From Kaistia algarum (GTDB lineage: Bacteria; Pseudomonadota; Alphaproteobacteria; Rhizobiales; Kaistiaceae), in the NCBI RefSeq assembly GCF_026343945.1, contig NZ_JAPKNJ010000001.1, positions 2,046,001-2,110,000 on the forward strand: 64,000 nt of DNA, written 5' to 3'. Positions 36,627 through 46,596 of this stretch are shown in pieces. The notes beneath the pieces were generated by a model. The model saw nothing but the letters and a program-made list of their open reading frames with translations, was not told where the DNA came from and did not search any database. A program made the position numbers and the translations under genes. Every line of letters starts with the position of its first letter. The first letter of the stretch is position 1.

Positions 36627-39019
36627 CGGCGGCCCCCGCCCCCAAATCCACCACCGCCGAAGCCGCCGCCTCCGAACCGGCCGCCGCCAAATCCACCGCC
36701 CCCGCCGAAGCTGTCTCCTCCGAAGCGCTCACCCCCGCCGAAATCGGAGGAATGGTCGCCGCCGAAGCTGTCGAAACCGCCAGCATTGCTGAAATTGTCG
36801 ACGCGGTCCTGGCCCATGCTCTGGAACTGGCGCTGGTTGTCGAGATCGTTCATCGTGTTGGTGTCGTGCTCGTCCTGCCAGCCGCTGTCGCTATGGGTCT
36901 GCCAGCCATTGGTGTCGCTGTACTGGTGCACATTGCCGTCGTGATCGGAGTAGACGTTGCCATTGTTCCAGGCGACGCTATTGCCGGTCTTGGTGTTGGT
37001 GGCCACGCCGCGGCTGGCCGCGTTGATGTTGCCGTTGGTGTCGGTAATGCCGCCTTCGCTCGCATGGGCAATGCCCGTGTTGGCATTGTAGCTGGCCGAT
37101 TGCCGACCGGCGGCGCCATTGCCGGTATAGGGGTTGAACGCCGCGCCGGAGCGAGCGGCGAAATTCGTGCCGCCGGCGGTCTCACCGCTGACGCTGCGCG
37201 TCGACCATTCATTGCCGGTCCAGGCGTTGTAACCCCAGGAATGGGTGGCTGTGGCTTCGCCGCCCCAGCGGCCATAGATGTTGGTCTGGTTGATGTTGAC
37301 GTGGTTCCAAGTGCCGCCCCAGGGACCGGCGCCCCAATAGGGACCCCAATAGGGCGTTGCCGCGCCCCAAGCATAACCGGCCGCGAAGCCGAAGCCGAAG
37401 CCCACCGCCGTATCGAGCATGAAGTTGGCGCCATAGCCATAAGTGACCGGGCAGCCATACCAGACAGCGTCGGCGACATAGCCGGTGCACGGGTAGCCTG
37501 TGCCGTAGACGACCAGCCCATCGCTCACATTCACGCCGAAATAGCCCGGCGTATAACCGACGATCACCGTGTCCGGCGTCGAGGAATAGACCTGGACATA
37601 GGTCACGTAATGCAGCGGCGAGGAAACCGGGATCGTGTAGATCGCGTCCGGCACGATATCAGCCACCATCCAAGGACCGGTAGGCGACTGCGAGACGAAC
37701 CAGATACCGTCCGAAAGCGCATAATAGCGGCCGGAATCAAGCTCGATGACCGGCGTCGTGGTGTTGGCTGCATAGAGCAGCTTCGTCCCCTGGATCGGCA
37801 CGAAGCTCGGCGCGCCGCCATACTTGATGTCCAGCGCCGTCGAGCGCTTGACGGTTGCGGTCTGCGGGATCGTCGCTGCAATGGCAGCTTCCTTGGCCTG
37901 CGGCGTCCCGGGGACCGAGACGAGAGCCGATGCGCCGGGGTCCTGTGGCGAGATCTTGGCGAAGCCAGCCGGCAGGCTGCTGCCCGGCACAAAAGCCCAG
38001 GGATCGCTCGGACCCCCACGGCCGCTGAACCAGCGCCCGGAGATCAGGACGTAATAGAGATTGCTGTCGGGATCGAGGAACACCGCGTGATCGGCATTGG
38101 TCATGCGCAACAGCGTCGACCCGGTGACCGGTGCCATCTGCGGCTCGCCGGTCGTCAGGATGAGCTCGGTCGGCGCGTCGGTGACGAGGATCTGCGGCGG
38201 CTTGTCGGGCTTCTTGCCACTTTCCGGCAGCATGGCGTCCGGAGCACTGGCCTTGCTGGCGACCTTGGCGGCATCCGCGACGCTTGGATCGACCGTGGTC
38301 GTCTCAACCCAGGAACCATCAAGGCTCGGCGACTGGTACCAGTAACCGGCGACCTGGGCGTGGTAGATGTTGTCTGGGCCGACGAGGATCAGCGCGCGCG
38401 TATTGGCGATCCGGCGGAATGACGAAGCGCCGTCGACGGGCTCAAGGACGGGTTCACCGGAAATGAGGACGAGGTCGGTGGCTACCGAGCGGAAGACGAT
38501 CTTCGGCGGGTCGTTCTTCACCGGAACGTTCAGTTCGGCGGTGAGGCCCTTGCCGGCGGCGTAGCTCGTCTCCAGATGGTCGAGCGCAACCGTCCAACCC
38601 TGCGCCGGCACGCGCGACTGGAGCGCGGTCTTCAGCGTGGCGTCCTGCGTCGGATCGGTCGGGACATCAACCCGGCTGACCGAAAGCTGGCTCAGATAGG
38701 CCAGCCGTGTCGGCTTGTCGATCGAGACGCTGGCTGTGAAGCGGGCTGTCCCGTAGATCGGCGTGCCATCCTTCGGGCCCAGGGCGATCGCGGCGCGGCC
38801 GCCGATCTGATCGCCGTTCCAGGTTTCGATCAGCGGCTGATAGACCTGCAGCGTCTGATCGCCGACGGCGAAGGTCCGCGGCCAGGACAGCGCCTGTGCC
38901 GCCGTGGGGGCGGGCGCCGCCGATTGGGCGAGGGCCGGGCGCGCCAGGATCGGCGCGGCAACCGGCGTCAGCGCGGTCGCGGCCAGCGCAACGGCGATGG
39001 CAATGCGGCGTTTCGACAT
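36623..39019 (-). CDS. Large exported protein with three tandem modules and Gly-rich tail
   Basis: This is a 798-residue protein with a Sec signal (residues 1-32, cleavage after ALA). An N-terminal beta-rich region covers 45-165. Three related modules follow at about 171-243, 274-345 and 396-465. Each runs through a GEP..PV.G or APSFVPIQG element to a Y-x-A/V-x3-G-x-W-F/Y then PW/SW ending. Residues 480-600 are Tyr/Trp/Gly-rich, and 600-740 are Asn/Gly/Ser-rich. The end (760-798) is Phe-Gly-Gly repeats. Similar proteins are sometimes labelled carbohydrate-binding family V/XII in Bradyrhizobiaceae, from memory. Surface or matrix role is inference. ATG 39019 has GAGGAT upstream. Confidence 0.8.
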   Translation of the reverse strand: MSKRRIAIAVALAATALTPVAAPILARPALAQSAAPAPTAAQALSWPRTFAVGDQTLQVYQPLIETWNGDQIGGRAAIALGPKDGTPIYGTARFTASVSIDKPTRLAYLSQLSVSRVDVPTDPTQDATLKTALQSRVPAQGWTVALDHLETSYAAGKGLTAELNVPVKNDPPKIVFRSVATDLVLISGEPVLEPVDGASSFRRIANTRALILVGPDNIYHAQVAGYWYQSPSLDGSWVETTTVDPSVADAAKVASKASAPDAMLPESGKKPDKPPQILVTDAPTELILTTGEPQMAPVTGSTLLRMTNADHAVFLDPDSNLYYVLISGRWFSGRGGPSDPWAFVPGSSLPAGFAKISPQDPGASALVSVPGTPQAKEAAIAATIPQTATVKRSTALDIKYGGAPSFVPIQGTKLLYAANTTTPVIELDSGRYYALSDGIWFVSQSPTGPWMVADIVPDAIYTIPVSSPLHYVTYVQVYSSTPDTVIVGYTPGYFGVNVSDGLVVYGTGYPCTGYVADAVWYGCPVTYGYGANFMLDTAVGFGFGFAAGYAWGAATPYWGPYWGAGPWGGTWNHVNINQTNIYGRWGGEATATHSWGYNAWTGNEWSTRSVSGETAGGTNFAARSGAAFNPYTGNGAAGRQSASYNANTGIAHASEGGITDTNGNINAASRGVATNTKTGNSVAWNNGNVYSDHDGNVHQYSDTNGWQTHSDSGWQDEHDTNTMNDLDNQRQFQSMGQDRVDNFSNAGGFDSFGGDHSSDFGGGERFGGDSFGGGGGFGGGRFGGGGFGGGGFGGGGRR

Positions 39020-39669
39020 GAATATCCTCGAGGCAGTTGGGTCGTTTGAACGTTCAGGCCTTGGCGAGGATGAATCCGTCCAGCGCCTACGCCGCAGTCT
39101 TCGATCAGTCCCCGGCTCGCAAAGCTCGTCAGCCGCCGCCTTTGGCGGTTGCAACGACATGGCGATCACCGAGAAGGATATACCGCAAGAACGACGCGTC
39201 GTCATTGTCCAGCCCGCGACGGTGCAACTCGACATATTCGACGGATTCCTCCCGCGACAGCCCCCGCAGGCATTCGCGGCCGTCGACGTCGAGCGACAAC
39301 CCGCCGGCGCGCTGGAATCGCGCCCTTGCGGTATCATCCAGTGGAAGGGGCGCGCTGTGGGCGTCAACTTTTCGCAGGGTGCCGCGAACCGCATCGTTCT
39401 TGCGCGGGGAGTGGGGGGTTGCCGGGCTTTGCCGCTTGCCTCCCCCTCCTTCCGGCCGCTCGATTCCTCGCTGCACCGTCACGGCTTCCTCCCGGATATC
39501 CGTTGCTACCGCTGTCGGAGTCCTAGGCCTCAACTGTTTACGAAAGCAGAATCCCGACACGCAAACCCGCGCCTTGCGCGGCGTATTGCGCAGGGCAGCG
39601 CCGACTTCAAGAGGCGATGGGAAAGCCGCTTGCCCCTGCGGCTCCAGCCGATAAAGGCCAGCCCGCCGG
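39020..39669. other. 650-base stretch with no firm gene
   Basis: This gap lies between the exported repeat protein and acetoacetate decarboxylase, both leftward. Several long frames on both strands look like GC-driven noise. The only one with protein-like composition is the leftward frame ending at 39129, listed separately. The promoter of the exported protein gene should lie near 39020-39130. No repeat, RNA gene or terminator was recognised. Confidence 0.5.
39129..39482 (-). CDS. Possible small hypothetical protein (start uncertain)
   Basis: The last 80 codons of this frame look like real protein: a [20 protein letters not shown] segment, then [20 protein letters not shown] and [10 protein letters not shown]. 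The mix of acidic, basic and hydrophobic residues is balanced. The part before residue 40 is Arg/Pro/Gly-rich and unconvincing. No ATG is in frame near the plausible domain start. GTG at 39482 or 39476 are the closest candidates, and the frame can extend back to 39710. The gene may be intact with a rare start, or a degraded one. No function is known. Confidence 0.4.
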   Translation of the reverse strand: MTVQRGIERPEGGGGKRQSPATPHSPRKNDAVRGTLRKVDAHSAPLPLDDTARARFQRAGGLSLDVDGRECLRGLSREESVEYVELHRRGLDNDDASFLRYILLGDRHVVATAKGGG

Positions 39670-40416
39670 TCAGGTCGCGGGTGCAAGATAGTCGTAGACG
39701 ACCTCGCCAAGCCCGAGCGTCAGGTCGGCCTTGAAATGGACGGCTGACAAAACCTCGAGAACCGGCAGCTTCGCGACATCGCAGCTGACATGCGGCCGCA
39801 GATCCAGCGCGGCCGGTCCGGTCCAGGCCCCTTTCAGCGTGATGTCTTGCGTGTAATAGCGCACGAGTTCGCAGATCCTGGGTGTTCCGTCGACATGCGG
39901 AATGATCTTGATCAGGAAATTCGGCGCCTTCAGGGAGGCGAGGATGGCGTCCTCGTCGGCTGGCCTGTGCTTGTAGCCCATGGTCCCGACAGCGCAGAGC
40001 ACGCTGCCATAGTGCAGCGTTCCGACGATCACTTCGCTTTCATGCACGAGCTTCGGCTTTGCGAGCTTCTTGGGAAAGCCCCAGAGTTCGCGGCCGCCGG
40101 CAATCGGCGCGTCGTCGTCCAGGTACATGGCGTGGACATAGCCACCCGTCTGGCCGTTGAAGCGGACCGGGATGACCTGTCCGGTTTCGGTATAATCCCC
40201 GAAGCCGGTCGAGTCCGGCATTCGGATGAACTCGTATTTGACGATCGGGTCGATGATCTCAAGCGGCGCGGGGACGACGGCTTCGAGCGCCTCGCGGCTC
40301 GTCCGGTAGGTGATCACGATGAATTCGCGATCATAGAAGCGGTAGGGTCCCGGCGGATAGGACGGGTTGGTCAGCGGCATCGCATAGGCGCGGCGTCGGA
40401 CCTCGTCGATATCCAT
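39670..40416 (-). CDS. adc: Acetoacetate decarboxylase family protein
   Basis: This is a 248-residue enzyme predicted to decarboxylate acetoacetate to acetone and CO2 through a Schiff base. The lysine pair of the active site is K116-K117 in [12 protein letters not shown], matching the clostridial family. [18 protein letters not shown] (about 37-54) and [20 protein letters not shown] are also characteristic. The ATG at 40416 begins [20 protein letters not shown]. No CoA-transferase genes are adjacent, so the physiological acetoacetate source is not clear, and some family members act on other beta-keto acids. Confidence 0.9.
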   Translation of the reverse strand: MDIDEVRRRAYAMPLTNPSYPPGPYRFYDREFIVITYRTSREALEAVVPAPLEIIDPIVKYEFIRMPDSTGFGDYTETGQVIPVRFNGQTGGYVHAMYLDDDAPIAGGRELWGFPKKLAKPKLVHESEVIVGTLHYGSVLCAVGTMGYKHRPADEDAILASLKAPNFLIKIIPHVDGTPRICELVRYYTQDITLKGAWTGPAALDLRPHVSCDVAKLPVLEVLSAVHFKADLTLGLGEVVYDYLAPAT

Positions 40417-40543
40417 GGTTCTTACCCCAATTGCCGGAATCGGCGTTCTCGCCGGGCTGTGCTGCCCGGTAGCGTAGGGAGTGAAGCTTAACGACTCCGT
40501 CATGACGCCCTCATGGCGGCGCAGCCGTCCGCCGCGGGACGCG

Positions 40544-42031
<1,488 letters not shown>

Positions 42032-42124
42032 GAGGCCTCCCCGCCCATCTCCGCAGAGGCGGCTCTCGAAAGCGGCCTCCTCCTCCGCCGCTTCTATAGC
42101 GGCGTTCGAGAATGCCGGCCACAC

Positions 42125-42763
42125 TCACCAGCGTAGCAGGCGCGCTCCGAGGAGCGCCCCCATCACCGTCACGGCGGCAATCGCGAGGGCGTACCAAGTG
42201 GCGACGAAGAGGGGCGAATCGTCGGGACAATGCGCAGCATAGAACGTCGCGCCGACGGCTCCTGCCGCGAGGCCTGCCACGGCTCCGGCGAGTGCCGGGT
42301 TCGACGGCGCTCCGCTCCGCAGCGCGGCGAGCAGAGCCACCAGGGGCGCGAGCGAAAGCACCGGTATGCAGGCGAGACATACGAGCCAATTGCGGCCGAG
42401 CCATCGTGCCGGCCAGTCCGGCATCGGCACGACGGCGAGTTCGACGAAGACGGCGAGAAGGAGAATCACCGGCGCGACGATCAGCCACCGGGCACGGTGC
42501 GACGTTTCCGCGCCCGGTACGGCAAGTCGAAGCGCCAGGCCAAGCGCGCTCGCGGCAAGCGATACCGTCACGACGAATTTCAGCGGAAAGCGATAGGTCT
42601 CCAGCGCGGAGGCGATGTCCGGGCGCGGGCCGAGAAGGACCCAGAACAGGATCAGCGCAACGGGAAGCGAGGCGGCAAGTGCGATCAGAACCGATTGACG
42701 GATCGGTCGGCGGCGGATGACGGGATCCGCGGTGATCGCCTGGATCAGATCGTCGGTCTTCAT
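42125..42763 (-). CDS. nrsF: NrsF/DUF1109 anti-sigma factor
   Basis: This is a 212-residue inner-membrane protein with six hydrophobic segments and a short cytoplasmic start (MKTDDLIQAI). NrsF proteins hold SigF-type ECF factors inactive at the membrane. Three cysteines are present, C129, C132 and C179. Two conserved Cys in the Caulobacter protein are reported to matter for signal response, and C132/C179 sit at about those places. It overlaps sigF by 4 bases (ATGA), the usual sigma/anti-sigma arrangement. Confidence 0.9.
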   Translation of the reverse strand: MKTDDLIQAITADPVIRRRPIRQSVLIALAASLPVALILFWVLLGPRPDIASALETYRFPLKFVVTVSLAASALGLALRLAVPGAETSHRARWLIVAPVILLLAVFVELAVVPMPDWPARWLGRNWLVCLACIPVLSLAPLVALLAALRSGAPSNPALAGAVAGLAAGAVGATFYAAHCPDDSPLFVATWYALAIAAVTVMGALLGARLLRW

Positions 42764-43311
42764 GGCTTCAACTCTCTCATCTTCGCCGCAAGGGCCGTCA
42801 GCCCGCGATGCAACGCGACCCGAACGGCGCCTTCCGTCATGCTGAGCCGGCTGCCGGTTTCCCGGATGCTGGCCCCATCCACCGATACGGCACGCACCAC
42901 CTCGCGCTGGGTCTTCGAAAGCTCCGCGAGTGCGCGATCGATCTCGGGTGCCGAAAGACTTTCCTCCGCCTCCGCCGCCGGCAGGATTTCCTCGAGGCCG
43001 TCGATCGGCAGCTCCAATCTCCGTCCGCGCCGCCGCAGATTGTCGATCGTCTTGTTGCGCGCGATGGCGGCGACCCAGGGAAGCAGCGGCAGCGCCTCAT
43101 CCCAGGTCTGACGCTTCAAATGAATCGCCAAGAGGCACTCCTGGACCACGTCTTCAACATCCGCCGCACCGGCGCTCATGCCGCCCTGGGTCCGGCGGAC
43201 CATGGCGCGGATAACCGGAGCGAGCGCTGAGAGAAGTCGCCGATAGGCCGTCTCATCGCCGCGGTTTGCCGCTTTCATCCAGTCTCGCCAGAGATCACCC
43301 TGCGCAGGCAC
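42760..43311 (-). CDS. sigF: SigF-type ECF RNA polymerase sigma factor
   Basis: This is a group IV sigma factor. Region 2 covers WMKAANRGDETAYRRLLSAL, VEDVVQECLLAIHLKRQTWD and PWVAAIARNKTIDNLRRRGR. Region 4 is LAELSKTQREVVRAVSVDG, then the HTH IRETGSRLSMTEGAVRVALH. The longest frame starts at TTG 43365, but a SigF-like promoter lies at 43327-43352, so the start must be downstream. GTG 43311 (GGAG 6 bases upstream) is used, giving 183 residues. ATG 43278 (172 residues) is the alternative. It is paired with nrsF and is probably autoregulated. In Caulobacter this pair answers oxidative and heavy-metal stress. Confidence 0.88.
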   Translation of the reverse strand: MPAQGDLWRDWMKAANRGDETAYRRLLSALAPVIRAMVRRTQGGMSAGAADVEDVVQECLLAIHLKRQTWDEALPLLPWVAAIARNKTIDNLRRRGRRLELPIDGLEEILPAAEAEESLSAPEIDRALAELSKTQREVVRAVSVDGASIRETGSRLSMTEGAVRVALHRGLTALAAKMRELKP

Positions 43312-43326
43312 TTCACACTCCGACTC

Positions 43327-43352
43327 TTCGTCGACGGACACAGCGATGTTAC
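43327..43352 (-). promoter_or_regulatory. SigF-type ECF promoter upstream of sigF
   Basis: On the minus strand, GTAACA (43352-43347), 16 bases, then CGAA (43330-43327) match the reported SigF promoter of Caulobacter (GTAACC-N16-CGAA, from memory). One position differs. Transcription would start near 43320, just ahead of the GTG at 43311. This supports self-activation of sigF-nrsF. Confidence 0.62.
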
Positions 43353-43527
43353 GCCCTGATCGCAATTATCACGGCGATGTGCGACACCCCGGCTTCAGGT
43401 GGCCTAGCTTTCCTCTCATATTTTCGAGGCGGACGCAGCCCCGCACCGTCTCGGCACCCGATCGGATTGAAAGGGGACTTTGCCGTGTCATTCGCTATGG
43501 TGGGACGGCGCGGAGGAGCGGCGCTAT

Positions 43528-45318
43528 ATGACGGAAACCATGCAAAAAGCGACCGATCGTCCGCCGGAGGACGGCCTCAGTTCCGAATTCGTCGAGTTCT
43601 TCCGGCAGTTCACGGGCTTCATCCAGGCACTCTGGCATTCATCCGGCCGGGGTCGGTTCATTCTGCTGACGGCCGCGATCATCACGGTGATCGTGGCGAC
43701 GTCCGGCATGCAGGTCGTGCTCAACGCCTGGAACAAGCCGTTCTACGACGCGATAGAGCAGAAGAACGTCCGCCTCTTCCTGTTCTACCTGATGGAATTC
43801 GGCGCCATTGCCGGCGTGCTGCTGGTGCTCAATGTCGCGCAGACCTGGCTCGATCAGACCATCAAGCTGCTCTCGCGAAAATGGCTGACACGAGACCTGA
43901 TCGACCAATGGCTCGCCCCTCGCCGATTGGTGACGCTCCAGGAAGCCGGTGAAATCGGCGTCAATCCGGACCAGCGCGTCCACGAGGATGCCCGGCACCT
44001 CGCCGAACTCTCGGCCGGCCTGGGCATTGGTCTTTTCCAGTCGTCGTTGCTTCTCGTCAGCTTCATCGGTGTGCTCTGGTTCCTGTCGAGCGGAATCGTC
44101 CTCTCCCTGAATGGCACCAGCCTTGTCATCCCGGGCTACATGGTCTGGTGCGCCCTGATCTTTGCGGCGACGGGATCCTGGGTCAGCTGGCGCGTCGGGC
44201 GCCCGCTGATCAATATCGGCGTCGAGCGTTATGCCCGCGAGGCGGATATGCGCTTCGCGCTTGTGCAGGTCAGCGAGAACGCCGACGGGATCGTGCTGAA
44301 CGCCGGCGAGCAGGACGAGAAGACCCGGCTCAACGAGGAGCTGGAGCGCGTCCTCGCGGTGACGACCCGGCTGATCGGATCGGTCACGCGGCTCACCTGG
44401 GTCACGTCAGGCTATGGCTGGCTCGGGATTGTCGCGCCGATCGTCATTGCCGCGCCGGGCTATTTCGGCGGACAGCTCTCTTTCGGCCAATTGATGATGG
44501 TCGTCGGAGCCTTCAACCAGGTGCAGAATTCGCTGCGCTGGTTCGTGGACAATTTCAGCGCCATCGCCGACTGGCGGGCCACGCTGTCGCGCGTCATGAC
44601 CTTCCGGGAAGCGCTCGTCGATCTGGAGAAGCCGCCGGCCGGCGGCGGCGCGCGGATCGACTATCATTTCGGCAGCGATGGTCATCTCTCCTTCGACAAG
44701 GTACGGATCCACGCGTCCGGCGCCGATATCCAACTGGACGCGGCCCATGTCGAGGCGAGCGTGGGCGACCGGCTCGAAGTGGTCGACAGCACCGGCACAG
44801 GTCGGGGACCCTTCTTCTCGGCACTCGCGGGGCTTTGGCCGTGGGGTTCGGGCCGTGTCGAATTGCCGCCTCGTGCCAAGGCGATGTTCCTGCCGGAACG
44901 GCCCTATGTGCCCGACGGCCTGCTGCGGTCCGCCATCACCTATCCCAATGCGTCCACGAATTTCTCCGACGATGAACTGGTAAAAGCGCTCGAACGGGTT
45001 GGCCTCACCCGGCTCAGCGCTTCGCTCGACCGCCGTTCGCGCTGGGCGCGCGAGCTCTCCTATGATGACGAGGAACGGCTGACCTTCGCGCGCCTGCTGC
45101 TGCTGAAGCCCGAATGGATCTTCTGCGAGCAGTCGATCGACCAGTTCGAGGAAGGCCAGAGAGCCATTCTCCGCTCTATCCTGGATGGGGAGCTGGCAAA
45201 GTCGGCGTTCGTCACCGTCTCAGGCCGCCAGTCGACCGGCGAGTTTTACAACCGAACGGTTCATCTCGTCGCCGACCCGGCGATCGATGCCGAAGGCAAA
45301 CCCGAAGTCACGACATGA
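43528..45318 (+). CDS. SbmA/YddA-like ABC half-transporter with inactive nucleotide-binding domain
   Basis: This is a 596-residue protein with an ABC_membrane_2 domain (about 20-365, six helices, the TRDLIDQWLAPRR coupling region at 121-133) fused to a C-terminal ABC domain. All ATPase motifs are changed. Walker A reads STGTGRGP (421-428), with the Lys replaced by R426. The Q-loop Gln is E457 (FLPERPYVP). The signature is LSYDDEERL (510-518). Walker B reads IFCEQS (531-536), with Gln at the catalytic Glu position. The H-loop His is missing (VSGRQS). The frame is open. ATG 43528 follows CGGAGGAGCG. It overlaps the GH144 gene by 4 bases. Confidence 0.88.
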   Translation: MTETMQKATDRPPEDGLSSEFVEFFRQFTGFIQALWHSSGRGRFILLTAAIITVIVATSGMQVVLNAWNKPFYDAIEQKNVRLFLFYLMEFGAIAGVLLVLNVAQTWLDQTIKLLSRKWLTRDLIDQWLAPRRLVTLQEAGEIGVNPDQRVHEDARHLAELSAGLGIGLFQSSLLLVSFIGVLWFLSSGIVLSLNGTSLVIPGYMVWCALIFAATGSWVSWRVGRPLINIGVERYAREADMRFALVQVSENADGIVLNAGEQDEKTRLNEELERVLAVTTRLIGSVTRLTWVTSGYGWLGIVAPIVIAAPGYFGGQLSFGQLMMVVGAFNQVQNSLRWFVDNFSAIADWRATLSRVMTFREALVDLEKPPAGGGARIDYHFGSDGHLSFDKVRIHASGADIQLDAAHVEASVGDRLEVVDSTGTGRGPFFSALAGLWPWGSGRVELPPRAKAMFLPERPYVPDGLLRSAITYPNASTNFSDDELVKALERVGLTRLSASLDRRSRWARELSYDDEERLTFARLLLLKPEWIFCEQSIDQFEEGQRAILRSILDGELAKSAFVTVSGRQSTGEFYNRTVHLVADPAIDAEGKPEVTT

Positions 45319-46583
45319 AAAAATCGCAGGGCAAGATGTCCGTCCATCGCGCCGGTAAGCTCTCTGACGAGGCGTTGCTGGATCTAGTCCAGCGCCAGAC
45401 CTTCCGCTATTTCTGGGACTTCGCCCATCCGGCGAGCGGGCTGGCCCGCGACCGGTTCGGCGGCAATGACGAGTGGATCGCGGTTGGCGGGTCGGGATTC
45501 GGCGCCATGGCGATCGTCGTGGCAGCCGAGCGCGGATGGATCGCGCGTGAGGAGGCGGTCGACCGCCTGCACCGGATGGTCGCCTTCCTGGAGAAGGCCG
45601 ACCATTATCACGGCGTCTTTCCCCATTTTCTCAATGGAACGACTGGCCGGACGATCCGGTTCGGCCGCAAGGACGATGGCGCCGACATCGTCGAGACAGC
45701 CCTGCTGCTGCAGGGGCTGATCGCCGCGCAGGTCTATTTCGATGGCGAGGGTCGCGAGGCCTGGCTACGCGGCCGGATCGGCGGGCTGCGTCGCGCCGTC
45801 GAATGGGATTGGTTCACGCGCGGTGGTCGCGAGGCGCTCTACTGGCATTGGAGCCCCAATCAAGGCTGGGCCATGAACCATGAGATCCATGGCTGGAACG
45901 AATGCCTGATCCTGCTCGTCCTGGCGGCGGGTGCGGGGCAGAACGCGATCGCGCCGGCGGTCTATCACAATGGCTTCGCGCAGAGCCGCACCTTCATCAA
46001 CCAGCGCCCGCATGAAGGCATCGAGTTGCCGCTCGGACCCGATGGCGGCGGTCCGCTGTTCTTCGCGCATTATTCGTTCTGCGGGCTCGATCCGCGCGGC
46101 CTCAGGGACATCTATGCGGACTACTGGCAGCAGAACGTCGCCCATAGCCGTATCAACCATGATTATTGCGTGCGGAACCCGAAGGGCTATGCGGGGTATG
46201 GCCCGGATTGCTGGGGGCTGACGGCGAGCGACAGCGTCGACGGCTATTCGGCCCATGCGCCGGATAACGACCTCGGTGTCATCGCCCCGACGGCGGCATT
46301 ATCGAGCCTGCCCTATACACCGGACGAGTCGATTCGCGCGCTTCGGCATTTTCACGACGATCTGGGCGACAGGATCTGGCGCGATCTTGGATTTGTCGAC
46401 GCCTTCAGCGAGAGCGCCGGCTGGTATGCCAAGACGCATCTCGCCATCGACCAGGGACCGATCATCGCCATGATCGAGAACCACCGCTCAGGCCTTCTCT
46501 GGAGGCTGGTCATGCAGGACGAGGAAATCCGGCGAGGCCTCGGCCGCCTAGGCTTTTCGAGCCCCCATCTCGTTTCGGCGTAA
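45315..46583 (+). CDS. GH144/glycoamylase-family protein (beta-1,2-glucanase-like)
   Basis: This is a 422-residue alpha/alpha-barrel protein of the glycoamylase family (PF10091, now linked with GH144 endo-beta-1,2-glucanases). The same domain is also found inside cyclic beta-1,2-glucan synthases. Features: QRQTFRYFWDFAHPASGLAR (27-46), DDGADIVETALLLQGL (120-135) with probable catalytic acids, MNHEIHGWNE (187-196), FFAHYSFCGLDPRGLRDIYADY (about 249-270) and WGLTASDSVDGY (300-311). No signal peptide, so it should be cytoplasmic, unlike secreted GH144 enzymes. ATGA overlap with the transporter gene implies coupled translation and a shared job. Substrate is inferred, not shown. Confidence 0.85.
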   Translation: MKKSQGKMSVHRAGKLSDEALLDLVQRQTFRYFWDFAHPASGLARDRFGGNDEWIAVGGSGFGAMAIVVAAERGWIAREEAVDRLHRMVAFLEKADHYHGVFPHFLNGTTGRTIRFGRKDDGADIVETALLLQGLIAAQVYFDGEGREAWLRGRIGGLRRAVEWDWFTRGGREALYWHWSPNQGWAMNHEIHGWNECLILLVLAAGAGQNAIAPAVYHNGFAQSRTFINQRPHEGIELPLGPDGGGPLFFAHYSFCGLDPRGLRDIYADYWQQNVAHSRINHDYCVRNPKGYAGYGPDCWGLTASDSVDGYSAHAPDNDLGVIAPTAALSSLPYTPDESIRALRHFHDDLGDRIWRDLGFVDAFSESAGWYAKTHLAIDQGPIIAMIENHRSGLLWRLVMQDEEIRRGLGRLGFSSPHLVSA

Positions 46584-46596
46584 AGGCCCTCGCGAC

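Noticed and set aside
36752..38422. A 556-codon rightward frame rich in Ala/Val/Gly
   Set aside because: It is antisense to the repeat part of the exported protein, and its apparent regularity reflects that repeat composition.
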